Of a DNA stretch of 64,000 nucleotides, positions 1 to 8,611 are shown piece after piece. This DNA is from Halomonas sp. GT. Its GTDB lineage: Bacteria; Pseudomonadota; Gammaproteobacteria; Pseudomonadales; Halomonadaceae. The position numbers were made by a program, and so were the translations under genes. The stretch lies in NCBI RefSeq assembly GCF_002082565.1, contig NZ_CP020562.1, forward strand, positions 1,550,001-1,614,000, given 5' to 3'. Each line of letters starts with the position of its first letter. Within the stretch, counting starts at the first letter, position 1. The notes beneath the pieces were generated by a model that was not told where the DNA came from, ran no database searches, and saw only the letters and a program-made list of their open reading frames with translations.

Positions 1-2
1 TA

Positions 3-1004
3 AATCAGCGCGGCCGCCGGGTGGTGATGCTGGTCTCAAACGACCCGTTTTGGTTTGGGGCGGGTACTACATTAGCGCAGCATCTCAGTGCAAACGAGTG
101 GCAGGCACTGCCAGCCCCTTCCACCTTTAGCCTGGCGGCTGCACGTTTGGGCTGGCCGTTGGAGCGTTGCACTTGCCTGGGTTTGCACGCCAAACCGCTA
201 ACGCGCATTCGGCCTTACCTGCATGTTGGTAGACGCTTGCTGGTGTTGATAAGAGACGGCGAGGCGGTGACCGAGCTGGCGGCGCTGGTAAATAGGCTTG
301 GCTTTGGAGATACCCAGCTAACACTGCTGGAATCTTTGGGTGGTGATAACGAGCGCATTCGCCATTGTCGTGTCGACGCCAGCTTGCCCGACGACATTGC
401 CCACCCGGTGGCGGTAGGGCTGGAAGTCGCCGGTAATGGCCCCGCCTTGCCGCTGACGCCCGGCCTGCCGGATCATTTTTTTGACCACGACGGCCAGATT
501 ACCAAACAGACCATTCGCGCCATCACCCTGGCGGCCCTTGCCCCCATGCCCGGCGAGCGGCTGTGGGATATCGGTACCGGTTCGGGTTCTGTTGCCATTG
601 AGTGGCTGCTCACCCATACGGATAATCAGGCGGTGGGCTTTGAGCAAAACGCTGAACGGGCAGCGCGAGCACGCAGCAACGCAAACAACCTGGGTGTTGA
701 CTGGCTAGAAGTAAAACAGGGCCGCGCGCCTGACGTACTCAACGATACGACGCTACCCGATGCGGTATTTATCGGCGGTGGGTTATCCCAAGCGCTGTTA
801 GACGACTTATGGCAGCGCCTGCCCATGGGCGTGCGTATCGTTGCCAATGCCGTCACTCTGGAATCCGAAGCGCTGCTGGCGCACTGGCACCAGCAGGTAG
901 GTGGCGAACTGCTGCGTTTAGAGCTTGCCAACGCCGCCCCCATCGGTACACGACGGGGCTGGAAAGCCAGCTATCCGATTGTTCAGTGGCGGGGCATTCG
1001 ATGA
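3..1004 (+). CDS. cobL: Precorrin-6Y C5,15-methyltransferase (decarboxylating), CobL; 5' end missing
   Basis: The reading frame is open to the left window edge, so the N-terminus is missing. The first ~150 residues match the C-terminal part of a CbiE-type tetrapyrrole methylase. The second half is a CbiT-type SAM methyltransferase and decarboxylase: a PGLPDHFFDHDGQITK linker near residues 157-172, then the SAM-binding loop DIGTGSGSVAIEW near residue 188. In the aerobic cobalamin pathway CobL methylates precorrin-6Y at C5 and C15 and removes the ring-C acetate carboxyl, in the cytoplasm. The stop codon overlaps the start of cobE (ATGA), indicating translational coupling. Fused CbiE-CbiT proteins are usually about 400 residues, so roughly 60-80 residues lie outside the window. 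Confidence 0.93.
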   Translation, partial: NQRGRRVVMLVSNDPFWFGAGTTLAQHLSANEWQALPAPSTFSLAAARLGWPLERCTCLGLHAKPLTRIRPYLHVGRRLLVLIRDGEAVTELAALVNRLGFGDTQLTLLESLGGDNERIRHCRVDASLPDDIAHPVAVGLEVAGNGPALPLTPGLPDHFFDHDGQITKQTIRAITLAALAPMPGERLWDIGTGSGSVAIEWLLTHTDNQAVGFEQNAERAARARSNANNLGVDWLEVKQGRAPDVLNDTTLPDAVFIGGGLSQALLDDLWQRLPMGVRIVANAVTLESEALLAHWHQQVGGELLRLELANAAPIGTRRGWKASYPIVQWRGIR

Positions 1005-1414
1005 AGCCATCGGCATTGAGAATTGCAGGGTTTGGTTTTCGCCGCGAAGCCACGCTTGAATCACTTATTCAAGCGTTAGATCAGCTTATTGATCAGTACG
1101 CTGCTGTCTACAAGTACGGCCTTATCAACCGGCTGGCGGCGGCGCGTTCTATGTTGCCGTTGGTAGAAGAGCTAGGCCGGCTGCGCAATATTGAAGTCAT
1201 CGCCGTAGCGGATGCCGAGCTATCAACAGTGACAACGCTTACCCATTCAAACCAGAGTATGCAGGCGCGCGGCACAGGCAGCGTTGCCGAAGCCGCGGCG
1301 CTATTAGCCGCAGGCCCGAATGCGAGATTAGTGGGGCCACGGATAATTTCAGTAGATCGGCGGGCCACTGCCGCCCTGGCGTTGTTAGAAGTACCAGAAG
1401 GAGCCACCGAATGA
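1001..1414 (+). CDS. cobE: Cobalamin biosynthesis protein CobE (CbiG C-terminal type)
   Basis: The 137-residue product has the size and fold signature of CobE/CbiG-C: an N-terminal [13 protein letters not shown] strand-helix, a central ADAELST segment, and a [12 protein letters not shown] helix near residue 95. CobE is a small accessory protein of the aerobic corrin pathway whose exact chemistry is not settled. The ATG at 1001 is chosen because it overlaps the cobL stop, although the frame is open further upstream. The gene overlaps cobM by ATGA at its 3' end, so the cob genes form one coupled operon. Confidence 0.85.
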   Translation: MKPSALRIAGFGFRREATLESLIQALDQLIDQYAAVYKYGLINRLAAARSMLPLVEELGRLRNIEVIAVADAELSTVTTLTHSNQSMQARGTGSVAEAAALLAAGPNARLVGPRIISVDRRATAALALLEVPEGATE

Positions 1415-2214
1415 CCGTACACTTCATTGGCGCAGGCCCTGGCGCGCCGGATCTGCTTACCTTACGCGGGCGGGATTTAATCGCCGCCTGCCCGGTGTGC
1501 CTGTATGCGGGCTCTTTAGTGCCGGAGCAGATTCTGGAACACTGCCCGGCGGGGGCAAGGGTGATCAACACCGCGCCGCTCTCGCTGGATGAGATCATGC
1601 AGGAGATCAGCCGCGCCCACGCCGAAGGCCAGGATGTGGCCAGACTGCATTCGGGGGATCTCTCGGTATGGTCGGCCATGGGCGAGCAACTGCGTCGCCT
1701 GCGCGAGCTGAATATCCCCTACAGCATTACCCCAGGCGTGCCATCCTTTGCGGCAGCGGCGGCAACCTTGGGTCAGGAACTGACGCTACCCGGCGTGGCT
1801 CAGTCGGTAGTGCTCACCCGTACATCGGGGCGTGCCAGCGCTATGCCCAGTAACGAGACGCTTGCCAATTTCGCCCGCACTGGGGCAACGCTGGCCATTC
1901 ACCTCTCCATCCATAACCTTTCCCAGGTAGTCGAAAGCCTGACGCCTTACTACGGCGCGCAGTGCCCGGTGGCGATTGTGTGGCGGGCAAGCTGGCCCGA
2001 TGAGCGAGTGGTGCGGGGGCGGTTGGATACTATAGAAGAGCTGATCGATGATTCCATGCAGCGCACCGCATTGATCCTGGTGGGACCAGTGCTTGAAAGC
2101 GATGACTTCCAGGAGAGCAGCCTTTACGCGGTAGGCTACGACCGCCGTTTTCGCCCCCAGTCGGCGGATTCGCCTTTTGCCACGGCAAGCCAAGACCAAG
2201 AGAGCGACTCATGA
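1411..2214 (+). CDS. cobM: Precorrin-4 C11-methyltransferase CobM
   Basis: The 267-residue product is a class III tetrapyrrole methylase with the N-terminal [17 protein letters not shown]-site loop, the HSGDLSVW segment near residue 80 and the [15 protein letters not shown] motif near residue 107. CobM/CbiF transfers a methyl group from SAM to C11 of precorrin-4, giving precorrin-5. Length is normal for the family. It overlaps cobE upstream and cobF downstream by four bases each. Confidence 0.95.
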   Translation: MTVHFIGAGPGAPDLLTLRGRDLIAACPVCLYAGSLVPEQILEHCPAGARVINTAPLSLDEIMQEISRAHAEGQDVARLHSGDLSVWSAMGEQLRRLRELNIPYSITPGVPSFAAAAATLGQELTLPGVAQSVVLTRTSGRASAMPSNETLANFARTGATLAIHLSIHNLSQVVESLTPYYGAQCPVAIVWRASWPDERVVRGRLDTIEELIDDSMQRTALILVGPVLESDDFQESSLYAVGYDRRFRPQSADSPFATASQDQESDS

Positions 2215-2975
2215 TCACGCTATCGCTAATAGGCATCGGCACCGGCAACCTTGATCACGTCACCCTGGCCGCCGTGCGCGCCCTCAATAGCGCCGACCTG
2301 ATTCTTCTGCCTCGCAAAGGCGAGGCCAAGTCGGATTTGATCGACCTGCGCCGCTTACTCTGCGAACGCCTGTTAGAAGAACCAGTGACCACCAAGATCG
2401 TCGAGTTCGATCTTCCCAGTCGCGATGATCATAATGATTACCTTGGCGCGGTAGACGACTGGCACGCTGCGATTGCCAGCGTTTGGGCGCAATTGATGGA
2501 TGAACATCTCCCCAATGGCGGTCGGGTCGGCATGCTGGTGTGGGGCGACCCTTCGCTTTACGACAGCAGCCTGCGCATTACCCAGCGCTTAAGCGCTGCG
2601 GGCAAGCAGGTTGATGTAGAAGTGGTGCCAGGCATCACCAGCCTGCAGGTGCTCGCCGCGGAACATAAAATTCCCCTCAATGCCCTCGCCGAGCCAGTAC
2701 AAATCACCACCGGCCGCCGCCTGCGCGAGCGCGGCTGGCCAAATGATGCTGCCACGGTAGCCGTAATGCTGGATAGCGGCGGGGCGTTTACCACGCTGCC
2801 GTTTGACGACACCTACATCTGGTGGGGCGCCTACCTGGGCATGGATAAACAGTGCTTAATCAAAGGCTGGCTAAGCGAGGTCAGCGAGCAAATCATCCAG
2901 CGCCGCGCAGAACTACGCGACACCCACGGCTGGATTATGGATATTTACCTGCTCGCCAAGCAGCCGGAAAAATAA
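2211..2975 (+). CDS. cobF: Precorrin-6A synthase (deacetylating) CobF
   Basis: The 254-residue tetrapyrrole methylase starts with [16 protein letters not shown] and carries [14 protein letters not shown] near residue 140. CobF catalyses C1 methylation with loss of acetate from precorrin-5; it belongs to the oxygen-dependent pathway, which shows that this organism makes corrins aerobically. It is the last gene of the ATGA-coupled cob cluster in the window. A small dyad (ATGGAA, 5-nt loop, TTCCAT) follows at about 2990-3006. Confidence 0.95.
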   Translation: MITLSLIGIGTGNLDHVTLAAVRALNSADLILLPRKGEAKSDLIDLRRLLCERLLEEPVTTKIVEFDLPSRDDHNDYLGAVDDWHAAIASVWAQLMDEHLPNGGRVGMLVWGDPSLYDSSLRITQRLSAAGKQVDVEVVPGITSLQVLAAEHKIPLNALAEPVQITTGRRLRERGWPNDAATVAVMLDSGGAFTTLPFDDTYIWWGAYLGMDKQCLIKGWLSEVSEQIIQRRAELRDTHGWIMDIYLLAKQPEK

Positions 2976-3050
2976 ACCCAGGTATGAATATGGAATATTT
3001 TTCCATAAAATACTTCTGTCTACTAAATAACTAAGTTATCAGGAGCGATT

Positions 3051-3491
3051 ATGAGCTTTTACGTCTATCTTTCTGGCGAGATCCACACCGACTGGCGCGA
3101 AGAGATCCAGCGCGGCGCTGATGCAGCGGGCCTGGATATCGTCTTCACTGCACCCGTCACCGACCACGATGCCAGTGATGCCGCAGGCGATCACCTAGGC
3201 AAGCCGGAAAATGGCTTCTGGCGTGACCACCAGTCCTCCAAGGTCAACGCCATCCGCACTCGTACCATGATCGAGCAAGCGGATCTGGTAGTTGTGCGCT
3301 TTGGCGACAAGTACAAACAGTGGAACGCCGCCTTTGATGCAGGCTACTGTGCCGCACTCGCCAAGCCCTACATCACCCTGCACAGCGAAGACATCGTCCA
3401 TCCGCTGAAAGAAGTTGATGCCCAAGCCCAAGCCTGGTGCACCACCACCGACCAAGTCGTTGAAACCCTGCGCTACGTCCTCAAAGCCTAA
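3051..3491 (+). CDS. YtoQ family protein
   Basis: The 146-residue product matches YtoQ proteins: N-terminal YVYLSGEIHTDWREEI, a central HLGKPENGFWRDHQSSK segment, and ADLVVVRFGDKYKQWNAAFD. The architecture (SGEIH start, D..VVRFG, KQWNAAFDAGY) resembles nucleoside 2-deoxyribosyltransferase-like Rossmann proteins, but the reaction is not established. An AGGAG ribosome-binding site lies eight bases before the ATG. The gene follows cobF by 75 bases and ends just before a long hairpin, so it may be transcribed with the cob operon or alone. Confidence 0.88.
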   Translation: MSFYVYLSGEIHTDWREEIQRGADAAGLDIVFTAPVTDHDASDAAGDHLGKPENGFWRDHQSSKVNAIRTRTMIEQADLVVVRFGDKYKQWNAAFDAGYCAALAKPYITLHSEDIVHPLKEVDAQAQAWCTTTDQVVETLRYVLKA

Positions 3492-3498
3492 GCACACA

Positions 3499-3547
3499 GC
3501 GCCTCCCACAACCCCGTCACTGCATTAGTGATGTTGTGGGAGGGCGC
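3499..3547 (+). terminator. Long REP-type hairpin after the ytoQ-type gene
   Basis: CCTCCCACAAC (3502-3512) is perfectly complementary to GTTGTGGGAGG (3533-3543), with an inner TCACT/AGTGA stem. The arm GTTGTGGGAGGGCGCTTTAG recurs with small changes near 3613 (GTTGTGGAAGGGCGCTTCAG). That makes this a repeated extragenic hairpin family as well as a likely transcription end. There is no long T-run, so terminator function is inferred. Confidence 0.55.
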
Positions 3548-3640
3548 TTTAGCCCGCAACCATCCCGCCCCATAAACAACCCCGCCACTGAATCGATACT
3601 CTGCCCAAGTGTTGTGGAAGGGCGCTTCAGCCCGCGAAGA
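3533..3640 (+). repeat. REP-like tandem units
   Basis: Two imperfect copies of GTTGTGG(G/A)AGGGCGCTT(T/C)AGCCCGC occur at about 3533-3556 and 3613-3636, about 80 bases apart. A related fragment, CGCTTCAGCCCTCGC, occurs near 16722. The pattern is like the REP elements common in Pseudomonas and Halomonas intergenic DNA. Confidence 0.5.
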
Positions 3641-3668
3641 CTCAGCCACATAAACAATCTAGCCACCC

Positions 3669-3948
3669 GTAGCGCGGCGTAACGCTTGTCGAGGAACGAG
3701 CCAAAAGGCAGCATTAGCTGCCCAAAGCCTGCTCCAGCTCAATTTTTCTTCAAAGCCACGTGACCTAAGCCAAATTTATGAATACAGTATGGTTAGATCA
3801 GCAAAACTAGTGCGTACGCGAATTTTGGATGTTATTGTTAATTTAATTAAATATCAGATAGTTATGGCGTTTTGATACGCGTGATAAGAATGTTAAACAG
3901 CACAGCGCGTTTATTCAATATCAGAACGTGCAGTCTAATCACTGTTAG
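3669..3948 (+). repeat. attI-like leader repeat, copy A
   Basis: This stretch aligns along its length with 16815-17117. Shared blocks include GTAGCGCGGCGTAACGCTT, GAGGAACGAGCCAAAAG, TGACCTAAGCCA, the AATTTTGG region, and TTCAATATCAGAA near the end followed by GTCTAAT. Similarity stops just after the GTTA core at 3944, after which unrelated cassette genes begin. It holds AT-rich promoter-like DNA (TTGTTA near 3835) but no integrase gene. Reading it as an integron attI/leader region is an inference. Confidence 0.45.
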
Positions 3949-3987
3949 TTTTCTGGTTAATGCCGTCATTTATCGTCGAGGAAAGAA

Positions 3988-4227
3988 ATGGAAAGTATCA
4001 TCGAATTTGTAAAATCAGACATTGGTGTCACATTGGCCTGGATCTGTACTGTAGGTAGCACATTCTTTGCAGTTATTAAATCAAAGAAAAATAAGCAGTT
4101 GAAAATTAAAATTAGTGAAATTAACAATAATTCATCAATAGATAACAGTCAGGACAGAGTTACACAAAATGGCCAGAAGAATGTATATACGAAGAGGAAT
4201 TCTGGCGGTATGAAAATAGATATGTAA
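3988..4227 (+). CDS. Small single-TM protein, first gene of the ABC-3C-like unit
   Basis: The 79-residue product has one predicted membrane helix (about residues 14-30, VTLAWICTVGSTFFAVI), then a lysine-rich stretch and an Asn/Gln-rich tail (INNNSSIDNSQDRVTQNGQK). Such tails are common in small accessory proteins of AAA-ATPase conflict systems. GAGGAAAG at 3979 is a good ribosome-binding site. It is the first gene after leader copy A and lies 43 bases before the next gene. Its function is unknown; it may be a membrane anchor or sensor of the unit. Confidence 0.6.
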   Translation: MESIIEFVKSDIGVTLAWICTVGSTFFAVIKSKKNKQLKIKISEINNNSSIDNSQDRVTQNGQKNVYTKRNSGGMKIDM

Positions 4228-4270
4228 AGGACTGAATCTTGACAATAGAAAATGAAAAGGTGATGCACCT

Positions 4271-4822
4271 GTGAATAAAACAGTCACTGTTGAGCGCAAT
4301 GCTGGCAATATCATTATTGGAGATTCTCCCGAGTATGAAATCAGCTCCGCCATAAATGAATTGCTAAAGACATTAGCCAATAAACCATTTTCATTTAATA
4401 AAAAAAAGCGTCGCCCATCTTCCGAGACAGTTGTAAAGATAAAACACAATAATCTTAAATCTAAAAGTCATATCATAAAACAATATCTAGACCACTCTTC
4501 AAAAATAGAAGAAGCGTATTCTGATATTGACTCATTAATAACTTTTGGAAAAGATACGATTCTTCAAAATTTAAACGACTTATATTATCTGGCATTAGAT
4601 GCTGCTGATATAAGCTATCTAACTTGCGATATAGACATAGAAGAAGTCAGAGAAAATTCAGAGTTTATTTTGGAATTCATCATTCAAAAATTAAAAAATA
4701 CCGTATTTGAGTCTAAAAACACTCCAGCTTACAAAGAGCATGTTGAGTTAGGAGTGAATGTCGTTGTAGCTCATGCTTTTATTGAATGCATAATCATGGA
4801 GAACCCTACTTATGATTCCTAG
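4271..4822 (+). CDS. Putative ABC-3C system small effector/C-terminal component
   Basis: The 183-residue protein begins with a GTG codon preceded by AAGGTG. Its N-terminus reads VERNAGNIIIGDSPEYEISSAI, reminiscent of the NxIIG-type segments in proteins encoded beside conflict-system ATPases. The rest is a helical domain with acidic and hydrophobic residues and no visible catalytic motif. The stop overlaps the next start by 11 bases, and the order small protein, MC6-like protein, DUF2326-type ATPase matches ABC-three-component loci. The component assignment is from gene context, not from a firm domain match. Confidence 0.55.
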   Translation: MNKTVTVERNAGNIIIGDSPEYEISSAINELLKTLANKPFSFNKKKRRPSSETVVKIKHNNLKSKSHIIKQYLDHSSKIEEAYSDIDSLITFGKDTILQNLNDLYYLALDAADISYLTCDIDIEEVRENSEFILEFIIQKLKNTVFESKNTPAYKEHVELGVNVVVAHAFIECIIMENPTYDS

Positions 4823-5036
4823 TAGAGGTTGTGACCCTGAGATAAACGTCGTAAGCATCGGGGCAAAGATCTTAAAGAAAATAGCAGAAGAAAATTCATC
4901 TTTAGATTCCATGCTTAGTGGCTGCTCGTCGGATCTTGGAGTTTCGGTTGATCACATCATCCTGTCATTAGACTGGCTATTCTCAATTAAGGCTATTGGC
5001 TTTAATGGCGTAGAGGTGTTTATAAATGAAGCTTGA
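4812..5036 (+). CDS. ABC-3C system middle component 6-like protein
   Basis: The 74-residue product starts MIPSRGCDPEINVVSIGAK and ends with a winged-helix-like LDWLFSIKAIGFNGVEVFI. Middle component 6 proteins of ABC-3C systems have this size, an N-terminal P...P/DP..A(L/V)..(I/V)G(A)xIL pattern, and a C-terminal LD.L(Y/F).I.AI segment. It overlaps its neighbours by 11 bases on both sides, so the three genes are tightly coupled. In these systems the small middle component is thought to link the ATPase to the effector. Confidence 0.65.
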   Translation: MIPSRGCDPEINVVSIGAKILKKIAEENSSLDSMLSGCSSDLGVSVDHIILSLDWLFSIKAIGFNGVEVFINEA

Positions 5037-6717
5037 TAGCCTTGAAATAAAGATAAACAATGAAGTCAAGAGATTTGTAAAATTCGAGTTTGGCCTGAAC
5101 CTCATCACAAACAAACCTGACTCAGGTCGCACAGGTAATAGCGTAGGAAAATCAACCTTGTCAAGAGTTGTTGATTTTCTTATGCTGGGAAGCATAGAAA
5201 GCATTTACATTGATGAAGAATTTAAAAAACCAAATCAAGAAATTGAAACTCTATTCAAAAACAATGTTGTGACGGCATCACTCAGTTTCCATGACTACTC
5301 AAATAAGATAAACCAAATTTCACGGAATTTATGTGTAGGTACTGGCTCAGAATCTAAATTCTGGATAAATGGCGAAGCTGTTGAAGAAAACAAATATGAA
5401 AGTTTTCTTCAATATAAAATATTTAATATATTAACCAGAAGGCCATCGGTTAGAGCTGTTGCCCCTAAGTTTATTAGGAACGACAGTCACCGAATGTTAA
5501 GTACAACCAAGTTTCTTGATAAACGACAAGGTTCAAAAGATTATAGCGAGCTTTTTTTATACCTCTTCGGCTTCAGTAATACGTCTCTGCTTACTGAGAA
5601 AAGAGATGCAACTAACTTGGTTAATAGACGCAAGCGGAATTCAACTTCTATTAATGCCTTAGTGAAAGAACAAAATCCAAGAAGTGAAATTAAAAAATAT
5701 AAGGCCGATGCTAAAGAGCTAGAAAATAATCTTTTGACATTTGAGTATTCATCAGAGTATTCGAATCCAATAGAGAGGCTTTCAGAACTACAGGTACAAG
5801 AGGATAGATATACTGAAGAGCTTTTGTCTATACAGCGAAAAGTAGACAACATCAATCATACTATCGAACTCTTATCTAAAGACAAAGATGGTTATTTAAT
5901 CAATGAGCTTAAAGCTATATATAGTTTCTCTGGTGTCGCAATTGACGGAGCATTACGAGAACTTGAAGACGTCATTTTGTTTCATCAAAATCTCGTTGAA
6001 AGAAAGAAGCACTTTCTTACAATTGATCTACCTAAATTGGATGAGGAGTTTGAAGGGCTTCAGGCGGAGCTCAGCTCAATAAGGAAGGATAAGTTACAAG
6101 TTTTTTCTGACATGAGGTCTAAGGAAAGCTTAGATAACGTGACTAAGAATCTGAAACGACTTGGTGAGCTTAAAGTTGAGCTTGGAAAATTAGAAGGTCT
6201 AATGGAGCAACAGTCAAAAGCAAAATCAAATCAGATTGAAGCGGAAGCTCAGTTGCAAAAGATTCTTGAAGCTATTTCCAAAGAAATTGACAATGTTTAT
6301 GTGTTTGAGAAAAATTTCAATAAACATTTAAGATCACTTACCAAAAGTCTTCATGATGAAGAATACAGCATAGATTTAGAATTCAATAAGGATAGTGGTA
6401 CTTGTTCTATAGAGCTCAATAATTCAGCAACTAATCCTGAGGGCGGCAAAAAGAAAGCTGAAGTTATTGCTTTTGATTTTGCATATATACATGCCATTAA
6501 TGAGTTAAATATTAATAGACCAAATTTTATTTTTCATGACAGTATTGAGGATATTGACAAAAAACAGATCGAAGACATCTTCAAAGAAGCTAGCAAGCTT
6601 CCAGGTCAACAGATTTTGTCAATGCTTTCAGACAAAATATCAGAAGAAACTTATAAGAGAATATCTAAAAATATAATTTTGTCTCTTGATGAGGATGAAA
6701 AATTCTTTCGTGTTTAA
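5026..6717 (+). CDS. DUF2326-type AAA/SMC-like ATPase of an ABC-3C system
   Basis: The 563-residue protein has an SMC/ABC-like head. The P-loop GNSVGKST (residues 37-44) follows the inserted KPDSGRT typical of DUF2326 proteins. A long coiled coil spans about residues 190-430. A C-terminal Walker B region, FIFHDS (near residue 504), has Asp-Ser where SMC proteins have Asp-Glu; HDS is also usual in DUF2326. Known biology: DUF2326 ATPases are the sensor or motor of ABC-three-component systems, predicted to act in anti-phage or anti-element conflict. Base composition is clearly AT-richer than the cob genes, consistent with transfer. An attC-like site follows directly, so the four genes may be one mobile cassette. 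Confidence 0.78.
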   Translation: MKLDSLEIKINNEVKRFVKFEFGLNLITNKPDSGRTGNSVGKSTLSRVVDFLMLGSIESIYIDEEFKKPNQEIETLFKNNVVTASLSFHDYSNKINQISRNLCVGTGSESKFWINGEAVEENKYESFLQYKIFNILTRRPSVRAVAPKFIRNDSHRMLSTTKFLDKRQGSKDYSELFLYLFGFSNTSLLTEKRDATNLVNRRKRNSTSINALVKEQNPRSEIKKYKADAKELENNLLTFEYSSEYSNPIERLSELQVQEDRYTEELLSIQRKVDNINHTIELLSKDKDGYLINELKAIYSFSGVAIDGALRELEDVILFHQNLVERKKHFLTIDLPKLDEEFEGLQAELSSIRKDKLQVFSDMRSKESLDNVTKNLKRLGELKVELGKLEGLMEQQSKAKSNQIEAEAQLQKILEAISKEIDNVYVFEKNFNKHLRSLTKSLHDEEYSIDLEFNKDSGTCSIELNNSATNPEGGKKKAEVIAFDFAYIHAINELNINRPNFIFHDSIEDIDKKQIEDIFKEASKLPGQQILSMLSDKISEETYKRISKNIILSLDEDEKFFRV

Positions 6718-6782
6718 ACGAAAACTAATAAGTCAAATCACTCGGACGCAGCAAAGCTGCGCCGGTGTTTGAAGCGTTAACT
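6712..6782 (+). other. attC-like recombination site 1
   Basis: A GTTTAAAC outer box (6712-6719) and the GTTAACT core (6776-6782) flank a near-perfect imperfect hairpin. The arms TCAAATCAC-T-CGG-A-CGCAGC and GCTGCG-CCG-GTGTTTGA pair, leaving T and A extrahelical, as in integron attC sites folded from the bottom strand. The site overlaps the 3' end of the ATPase gene, as attC sites often do. Confidence 0.72.
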
Positions 6783-6799
6783 CTATCAAGGAACGGGCC

Positions 6800-7156
6800 A
6801 TGAGCATACATGACACAATCACCCAAATCGCAAGGTCAGGAATGCCCTCGAGCACTGAAATCAACTTAAAAACTCAAATTGAGTATTATCAGGCTTTTAT
6901 TTCATGGAACTTGAATGACGATCCTGAAAGGCCGAATAAAAAATCTAAGACTATTATTCTTAATGTTTCGTATGAAGTTTTGGAGGACATACTGAAACTA
7001 CCAGAAGACAAGCAAAGACAGGCCATGAACCAGATTGAGGCACACCTTCGAGACAACCTTAAGTCGTTTGACACAAGTCATGATACGCCATACTGTACAC
7101 CAGTTCCTTCAGTCACTTGGGTTATTGATTCAACTATCGCAGGGTTAGCAAGTTAA
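6800..7156 (+). CDS. Hypothetical cassette protein
   Basis: The 118-residue protein is not recognised. It starts 18 bases after the attC core and is preceded by AAGGAACGG. The sequence is soluble and mixed alpha/beta: IILNVSYEVLEDILKLPEDKQRQAM (in parts) looks like a strand followed by helices, and VTWVIDSTIAG closes the protein. No signal peptide, membrane helix or metal motif is visible. It is followed by a degenerate hairpin (AAGTTAAGGCA...TGCCTGCTT, 7151-7191) that may be a decayed attC or a terminator. Confidence 0.6.
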   Translation: MSIHDTITQIARSGMPSSTEINLKTQIEYYQAFISWNLNDDPERPNKKSKTIILNVSYEVLEDILKLPEDKQRQAMNQIEAHLRDNLKSFDTSHDTPYCTPVPSVTWVIDSTIAGLAS

Positions 7157-7255
7157 GGCATGCGACGTAGAAAAACGTGTGCCTGCTTAATGCATTAGCC
7201 GATTTTTTGTTTTCTATATCCGCTTTAAAAAGCTTCAACGATCAAGGGAAAAACA

Positions 7256-8086
7256 TTGATAGCATTAGCGACGGTTCTTCTAGTTATAGTAGGTGTCGCG
7301 CAAGTAATTGTGCTAATAATACAGCGGCGCCAAACTTGCCTAACTTTTGTTGAGTTTTATAGAAAAAGATGGTTCGAGTTGCGTGAAGCATGGTCCATAA
7401 CTGTATTTTTTGGTAGAGATCCAGACGAGTATTACCAAGTCGTAAATAAAAACGTTGTAAAAAAATACCAAGAGGATTCTGCTAAAGCCATGCTGAGCGC
7501 ACCAACTATATGGGCGCGCGAGTCGATCCAAGCAACGTGCTCAATGTTTAGTGACGTATGCCTGAAAATCCTGCAAGGGCAGCTAGCAGTCGAAGATATT
7601 TATCCCGTTTTTGGAACCGAACTACTTCGGCAGAGTAGGCCGCTCAGAGTTTTACTCGATACTACGGTTGATGATGGCCGGCATAAGTGGTTCGGGATGC
7701 ACGCTGGCCCTTCGCAAGTACAGGAAAATCATTACAGAGTACGAGAAGAGCTGCAGGACTGGTTAATTTATCACGATGGTATTAGGCGCCGGTGCCTTAT
7801 TCTTATTGACCTACTATGGGCCGAGGCGGTGAGGCTTGGAGATCTGCCGCCTGACGATATCAAGAGCGCCGCTGACGCTAAAGAGCTGTCTGGGCATCTA
7901 AATAGACGTCGCCTCAGCGACGAATGCCGAAGATTAAATTTAGCAAAATACGGCATTCGAGGCCTATGGTTATCGTTCTTTTTGCAACACGCTGAATACA
8001 AGAAGAAAAAGTTTATTCCCGGTATTGACCGGGAACGTTTGAAGGAGCTCGATAGAGAATGGACAAAACGACTGCTTCGGAGGTAG
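7256..8086 (+). CDS. Hypothetical membrane-anchored cassette protein
   Basis: The 276-residue protein uses a TTG start preceded by AAGGGAA. One N-terminal membrane helix (residues 3-22) is followed by a basic stop-transfer stretch (QRRQ) and a helical, Arg/Leu-rich cytoplasmic domain (for example FVEFYRKRWFELREAW near 32-47). No catalytic motif is recognisable. The gene ends eight bases before a clear attC-like site and has the size and isolation of a gene cassette. Function unknown. Confidence 0.6.
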   Translation: MIALATVLLVIVGVAQVIVLIIQRRQTCLTFVEFYRKRWFELREAWSITVFFGRDPDEYYQVVNKNVVKKYQEDSAKAMLSAPTIWARESIQATCSMFSDVCLKILQGQLAVEDIYPVFGTELLRQSRPLRVLLDTTVDDGRHKWFGMHAGPSQVQENHYRVREELQDWLIYHDGIRRRCLILIDLLWAEAVRLGDLPPDDIKSAADAKELSGHLNRRRLSDECRRLNLAKYGIRGLWLSFFLQHAEYKKKKFIPGIDRERLKELDREWTKRLLRR

Positions 8087-8093
8087 CTTTTGC

Positions 8094-8161
8094 GGCTAAC
8101 TGCAGTTGATCGCCCAAAGCGCTGGCGCGCTTCGGGCGGCAGCTGAGCTCAGGCGTTAGGG
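8094..8161 (+). other. attC-like recombination site 2
   Basis: The site runs from the GGCTAAC box (8094-8100) to the core GTTAGGG (8155-8161), 68 bases. The centre holds AAGCGC/GCGCTT and CGCCC/GGGCG arms with a short TGGC loop. The ending CTCAGGCGTTAG recurs in the same form at 19310-19319 (CTCAGGCGTTAA). It lies between two plus-strand single-gene units. Confidence 0.78.
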
Positions 8162-8170
8162 CCACTAGAA

Positions 8171-8611
8171 ATGACACCAACGAAATCCTGCTCCGTGGTT
8201 CTGCGTAACGGCGAGGAGATGGAAGTTCTTGCATTCCTGCATCCGATTGCTGGCCTTCAGTTAGTAAAAGGCACAATTGAACCGGGCGAGAATCCAGGAG
8301 AAACAGCGGTACGCGAACTCGCAGAAGAGGCCGGCATACTGGCCGCAGAAATCAAATCTGATCTAGGCCTTTGGGAGTCTGGCTACCAAGATCAAATCTG
8401 GTCATTTCACCTCAGTAAGGTTGAACAAGAAATTCCTGATGAATGGGTTCATCACACTGCCGACGATGATGGGCATGATTTCAAGTTTTTCTGGTATCGT
8501 CTTGCCAAGCCAACCAATTCAGAGTGGCACGAAGTTTTTCAGGGGGCGTTGGCTTTTATTCGTACGGCCCTAACCAATCATTTCAGCGGATCCGCTAAAG
8601 CGGGCCGCTGA
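8171..8611 (+). CDS. NUDIX hydrolase (cassette gene)
   Basis: The 146-residue product carries a canonical Nudix box G-x5-E-x7-REUXEE: GTIEPGENPGETAVRELAEE near residues 36-55, with the catalytic REXXEE glutamates present. Nudix enzymes hydrolyse nucleoside diphosphates linked to other moieties; the substrate here cannot be told. The start lies ten bases after the upstream attC core. The last 15 codons overlap the next attC-like site, a sign that this is a bona fide gene cassette whose coding end doubles as recombination site. Confidence 0.88.
   Translation: MTPTKSCSVVLRNGEEMEVLAFLHPIAGLQLVKGTIEPGENPGETAVRELAEEAGILAAEIKSDLGLWESGYQDQIWSFHLSKVEQEIPDEWVHHTADDDGHDFKFFWYRLAKPTNSEWHEVFQGALAFIRTALTNHFSGSAKAGR

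Noticed and set aside
809..1000. Upstream extension of cobE
   Set aside because: The frame is open to 809 but that part lies inside the cobL coding region in another frame; the ATG at 1001 overlaps the cobL stop as in the rest of the operon.
7151..7200. Hairpin AAGTTAAGGCA...TGCCTGCTT as a full attC site
   Set aside because: The stem is good but neither a RYYYAAC box nor a GTTRRRY core fits; TGCATTAGCC is only a weak echo. Kept as a possible decayed site or terminator within the text of the neighbouring gene.
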